Part shown: positions 62,253 to 64,000 of the stretch, one piece after another
Layout of the letters: every line of letters starts with the position of its first letter
Numbering within the stretch: the first letter of the stretch is position 1
NCBI RefSeq assembly: GCF_031457455.1
Contig: NZ_JAVDWU010000005.1
Location: forward strand, 310,001 to 374,000
Direction: 5' to 3'
Source of the DNA: Hydrogenophaga palleronii_A
GTDB taxonomy: Bacteria > Pseudomonadota > Gammaproteobacteria > Burkholderiales > Burkholderiaceae_C
Length of the DNA stretch: 64,000 nt
Translations under genes and position numbers: made by a program
Notes under the pieces: model-generated
Told to the model about the DNA's origin: nothing
The model's input: the letters and a program-made list of their open reading frames with translations, nothing else
Databases searched by the model: none

Positions 62253-63926
62253 TCATGCTGGAGACTCACCATTCACCCACCCCTTGACGATGTTCGCCAC
62301 CGCCACCGGGTTCTCCAGCGCAAGGCGTTTGGCGTCCGACATGCGGGTCTGTTCGGCCGTGATCTCTTGCGGGCTCGGCATGGGCAGGCCGGGGCGCTCA
62401 GGTGTTTCGTTGACCAGGGCGTTGAGGGGTTGCACCTTGCGGGTTTCGGTCGCAGGTGAGCGCATCAGCTTCAGGCCGGGGCGCACCATGCCCAGCACCA
62501 CCAGCAGGCCCAGCATCACCATGCCCAAGGGCCAGGCCAGCGAGCGGGCAAGCTCGTGGTTCTCCACCTGCTTCCACCAGGCCACGGGTGCTTCTTCGGG
62601 CGGTTTGACTGTGTTGAAGGCCACGTTCACCAGATTGACCGAGTCGCCGCGACCCTGGTTGAAGCCAATGGTCTCGCGCACCAGCGCCGTCATCTGCTCG
62701 ATCTGTTCGGGCGGAATCGGGGTGGAGGTTTCTTTGCCGGAACGGTCCAAACTGGTGCGATGGTTGATGACCACGGCCGCGCTGAGGCGACGCACCTGGC
62801 CACTGGCTTCGCGTACCACCTTCACGGTCTTGTCGACTTCGTAGTTCACCACCGATTCGCGGCGCATGGCACCGGCCTTCTCGGCCGCCCCTGCGACGCC
62901 CAGCTGGCCGGGGTCGCCGTTGATGGGCGCCTGGCCCACGGCGGGCGGCTGATTGGTCACTGCGCCAGGCACGCCTGCGGGCTGGGTGGTCGGGCCTGCG
63001 CCGTCTTCCACGGTCTGCTGGCTTCGGATGGTCACCGGTTCGCCGCTCTGGTTCGGGCGGTGCTGTTCGGATGTGGATTCCACCAGCGAGAAGTCCACGT
63101 CAGCGCTGACCTGTGCCTTCACGTTGCCCACACCGACCAGCGGCTCCAGCATGTCCAGGATGCGCCGGGTGTAGACCTGTTCCATTTGCTGGACGTACTG
63201 CAGTTTCTGGGTGTCTGCACCCTGCGAGGGGCCGTCGGTGTTGCTGGAGAGCAGGGAGCCGGCGTCGTCGACCACACTGACCGCCTTGGGATTCATTTCC
63301 GGCACGCTGGAGGCCACCAGATGCACAATGCCGGCCACCTGCGCCCGGTCGAGCACGCGCCCGGGGTGCAGGGTGAGCAGCACCGAGGCACTGGGCTTTT
63401 GCTGTTCGCGGAAGAAGCCGTTCTGGTTGGGCAGCGCCAGGTGAATACGCGCGCTCTGCACTGAAGAGAGCGACTGGATGGAACGGGTGAGCTCGCCTTC
63501 CAGACCGCGCTGGAAGGTCAGGCGTTCCTGGAACTGGGTCATGCCGAAGCGGTTGGACTCCATCAGCTCGAAGCCGGCCACCGAACCCTTGGGCAGGCCT
63601 TGTGAAGCCAGGCGCAAGCGCGTGTCGTGCACTTTGTCGGCCGGCACCATGATGGCCATGCCGCCTTCGGTGTGCTTGTAGGGCACGTTCATCTGCGTGA
63701 GCTGGGCCACGATGGCGCCGCCGTCGCGGTCGCTCAGGTTCGAATACAGCACCCGCCATTCGGCCTGGCGCCCCATGAAGAAGAACGCAGCCACGATGCC
63801 CAGCAGGGCCAGCATGCCCAGACCCAGCTTGATCTTCTGCGCCGGGTCCATGCGCGCAAAGCCATCGGCCAGCGCATTGGGGCGACGCACGGGTTGCAGA
63901 TCCAGTTCGGCGACAGAGGTGCTCAT
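62253..63926 (-). CDS. fliF: flagellar MS-ring protein FliF
   Basis: A 557-aa MS-ring subunit. TM1 about 36-55 (IKLGLGMLALLGIVAAFFFM), then the ring-building motif domains (YSNLSDRDGGAIVAQLTQMNVPYK, GSVAGFELMESNRFGMTQFQE, RSIQSLSSVQSARIHLALPNQNGF), TM2 about 455-475, and the C-terminal FliG-binding tail (about 525-557). First flagellar gene in the window; the 74 bp upstream of its start are non-coding and incomplete at the window edge. Confidence 0.97.
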   Translation of the reverse strand: MSTSVAELDLQPVRRPNALADGFARMDPAQKIKLGLGMLALLGIVAAFFFMGRQAEWRVLYSNLSDRDGGAIVAQLTQMNVPYKHTEGGMAIMVPADKVHDTRLRLASQGLPKGSVAGFELMESNRFGMTQFQERLTFQRGLEGELTRSIQSLSSVQSARIHLALPNQNGFFREQQKPSASVLLTLHPGRVLDRAQVAGIVHLVASSVPEMNPKAVSVVDDAGSLLSSNTDGPSQGADTQKLQYVQQMEQVYTRRILDMLEPLVGVGNVKAQVSADVDFSLVESTSEQHRPNQSGEPVTIRSQQTVEDGAGPTTQPAGVPGAVTNQPPAVGQAPINGDPGQLGVAGAAEKAGAMRRESVVNYEVDKTVKVVREASGQVRRLSAAVVINHRTSLDRSGKETSTPIPPEQIEQMTALVRETIGFNQGRGDSVNLVNVAFNTVKPPEEAPVAWWKQVENHELARSLAWPLGMVMLGLLVVLGMVRPGLKLMRSPATETRKVQPLNALVNETPERPGLPMPSPQEITAEQTRMSDAKRLALENPVAVANIVKGWVNGESPA

Positions 63927-64000
63927 GGGTCGAGGTGGGTCGAATAAGGGATGTCTGGCAGGGGAAAGGCCCCCTGTTGCGACCGATTATTCGGGTCCGG

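Overview
The window is GC-rich, densely packed chromosomal DNA from a motile betaproteobacterium. The fliF-to-fliR order, the che gene set, the ornithine cyclodeaminase/Lrp pair and the 3-hydroxybutyrate dehydrogenase all point to Burkholderiales. Comamonadaceae (Hydrogenophaga or Acidovorax-like) is my best guess, inferred from gene content and not from any search. No rRNA, tRNA or CRISPR array was seen.

Layout. 1-7.3 kb is metabolic: a partial SDR, an acyl-CoA thioesterase divergent from an acyl-CoA ligase, an orphan sensor kinase, and an Lrp regulator divergent from ornithine cyclodeaminase. 7.5-11.7 kb is a coupled three-gene operon: substrate-binding lipoprotein, PAS histidine kinase, single-domain response regulator. 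12-16 kb holds a universal stress protein and an aromatic-type FAD monooxygenase/DUF2783/VOC operon. 16-31 kb is a signalling block: an MCP, two paralogous hybrid kinases (one coupled to a periplasmic SUOX-like protein), cheB, cheD, cheR, cheA, cheY and a CheZ-like gene behind a likely sigma-28 promoter, then a NarL-type kinase/regulator pair. 31-38.5 kb holds transport, envelope and membrane genes (MFS, CNNM/CBS protein, uppP, CPBP protease).

38.6-43 kb is an accessory island. It has an IS110-type transposase remnant, then three small genes each followed by a degenerate integron attC site, then further small genes, one of them truncated. 43-51.4 kb returns to metabolism: 3-hydroxybutyrate dehydrogenase with a PAS-LuxR regulator, a branched-chain amino acid-type binding protein, a 272-bp MITE, a second acyl-CoA ligase, a lipoprotein, a shortened TauE permease, and a desaturase/GNAT pair behind a possible Pho box. 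51.4-64 kb is the flagellar export and basal-body cluster, transcribed leftward as fliF-G-H-I-J-K-L-M-N-O-P-Q-R.

The most unusual signal is a dispersed repeat of about 85-130 bp, with 14 copies or partial copies. It sits directly after stop codons, always in the same orientation relative to the upstream gene, including between genes inside the fli cluster. It holds a CCGGC-TTT-GCCGG hairpin inside an outer stem whose bases covary between copies, then a C-tract/G-tract hairpin. The covariation suggests selection on a folded structure at mRNA 3' ends.
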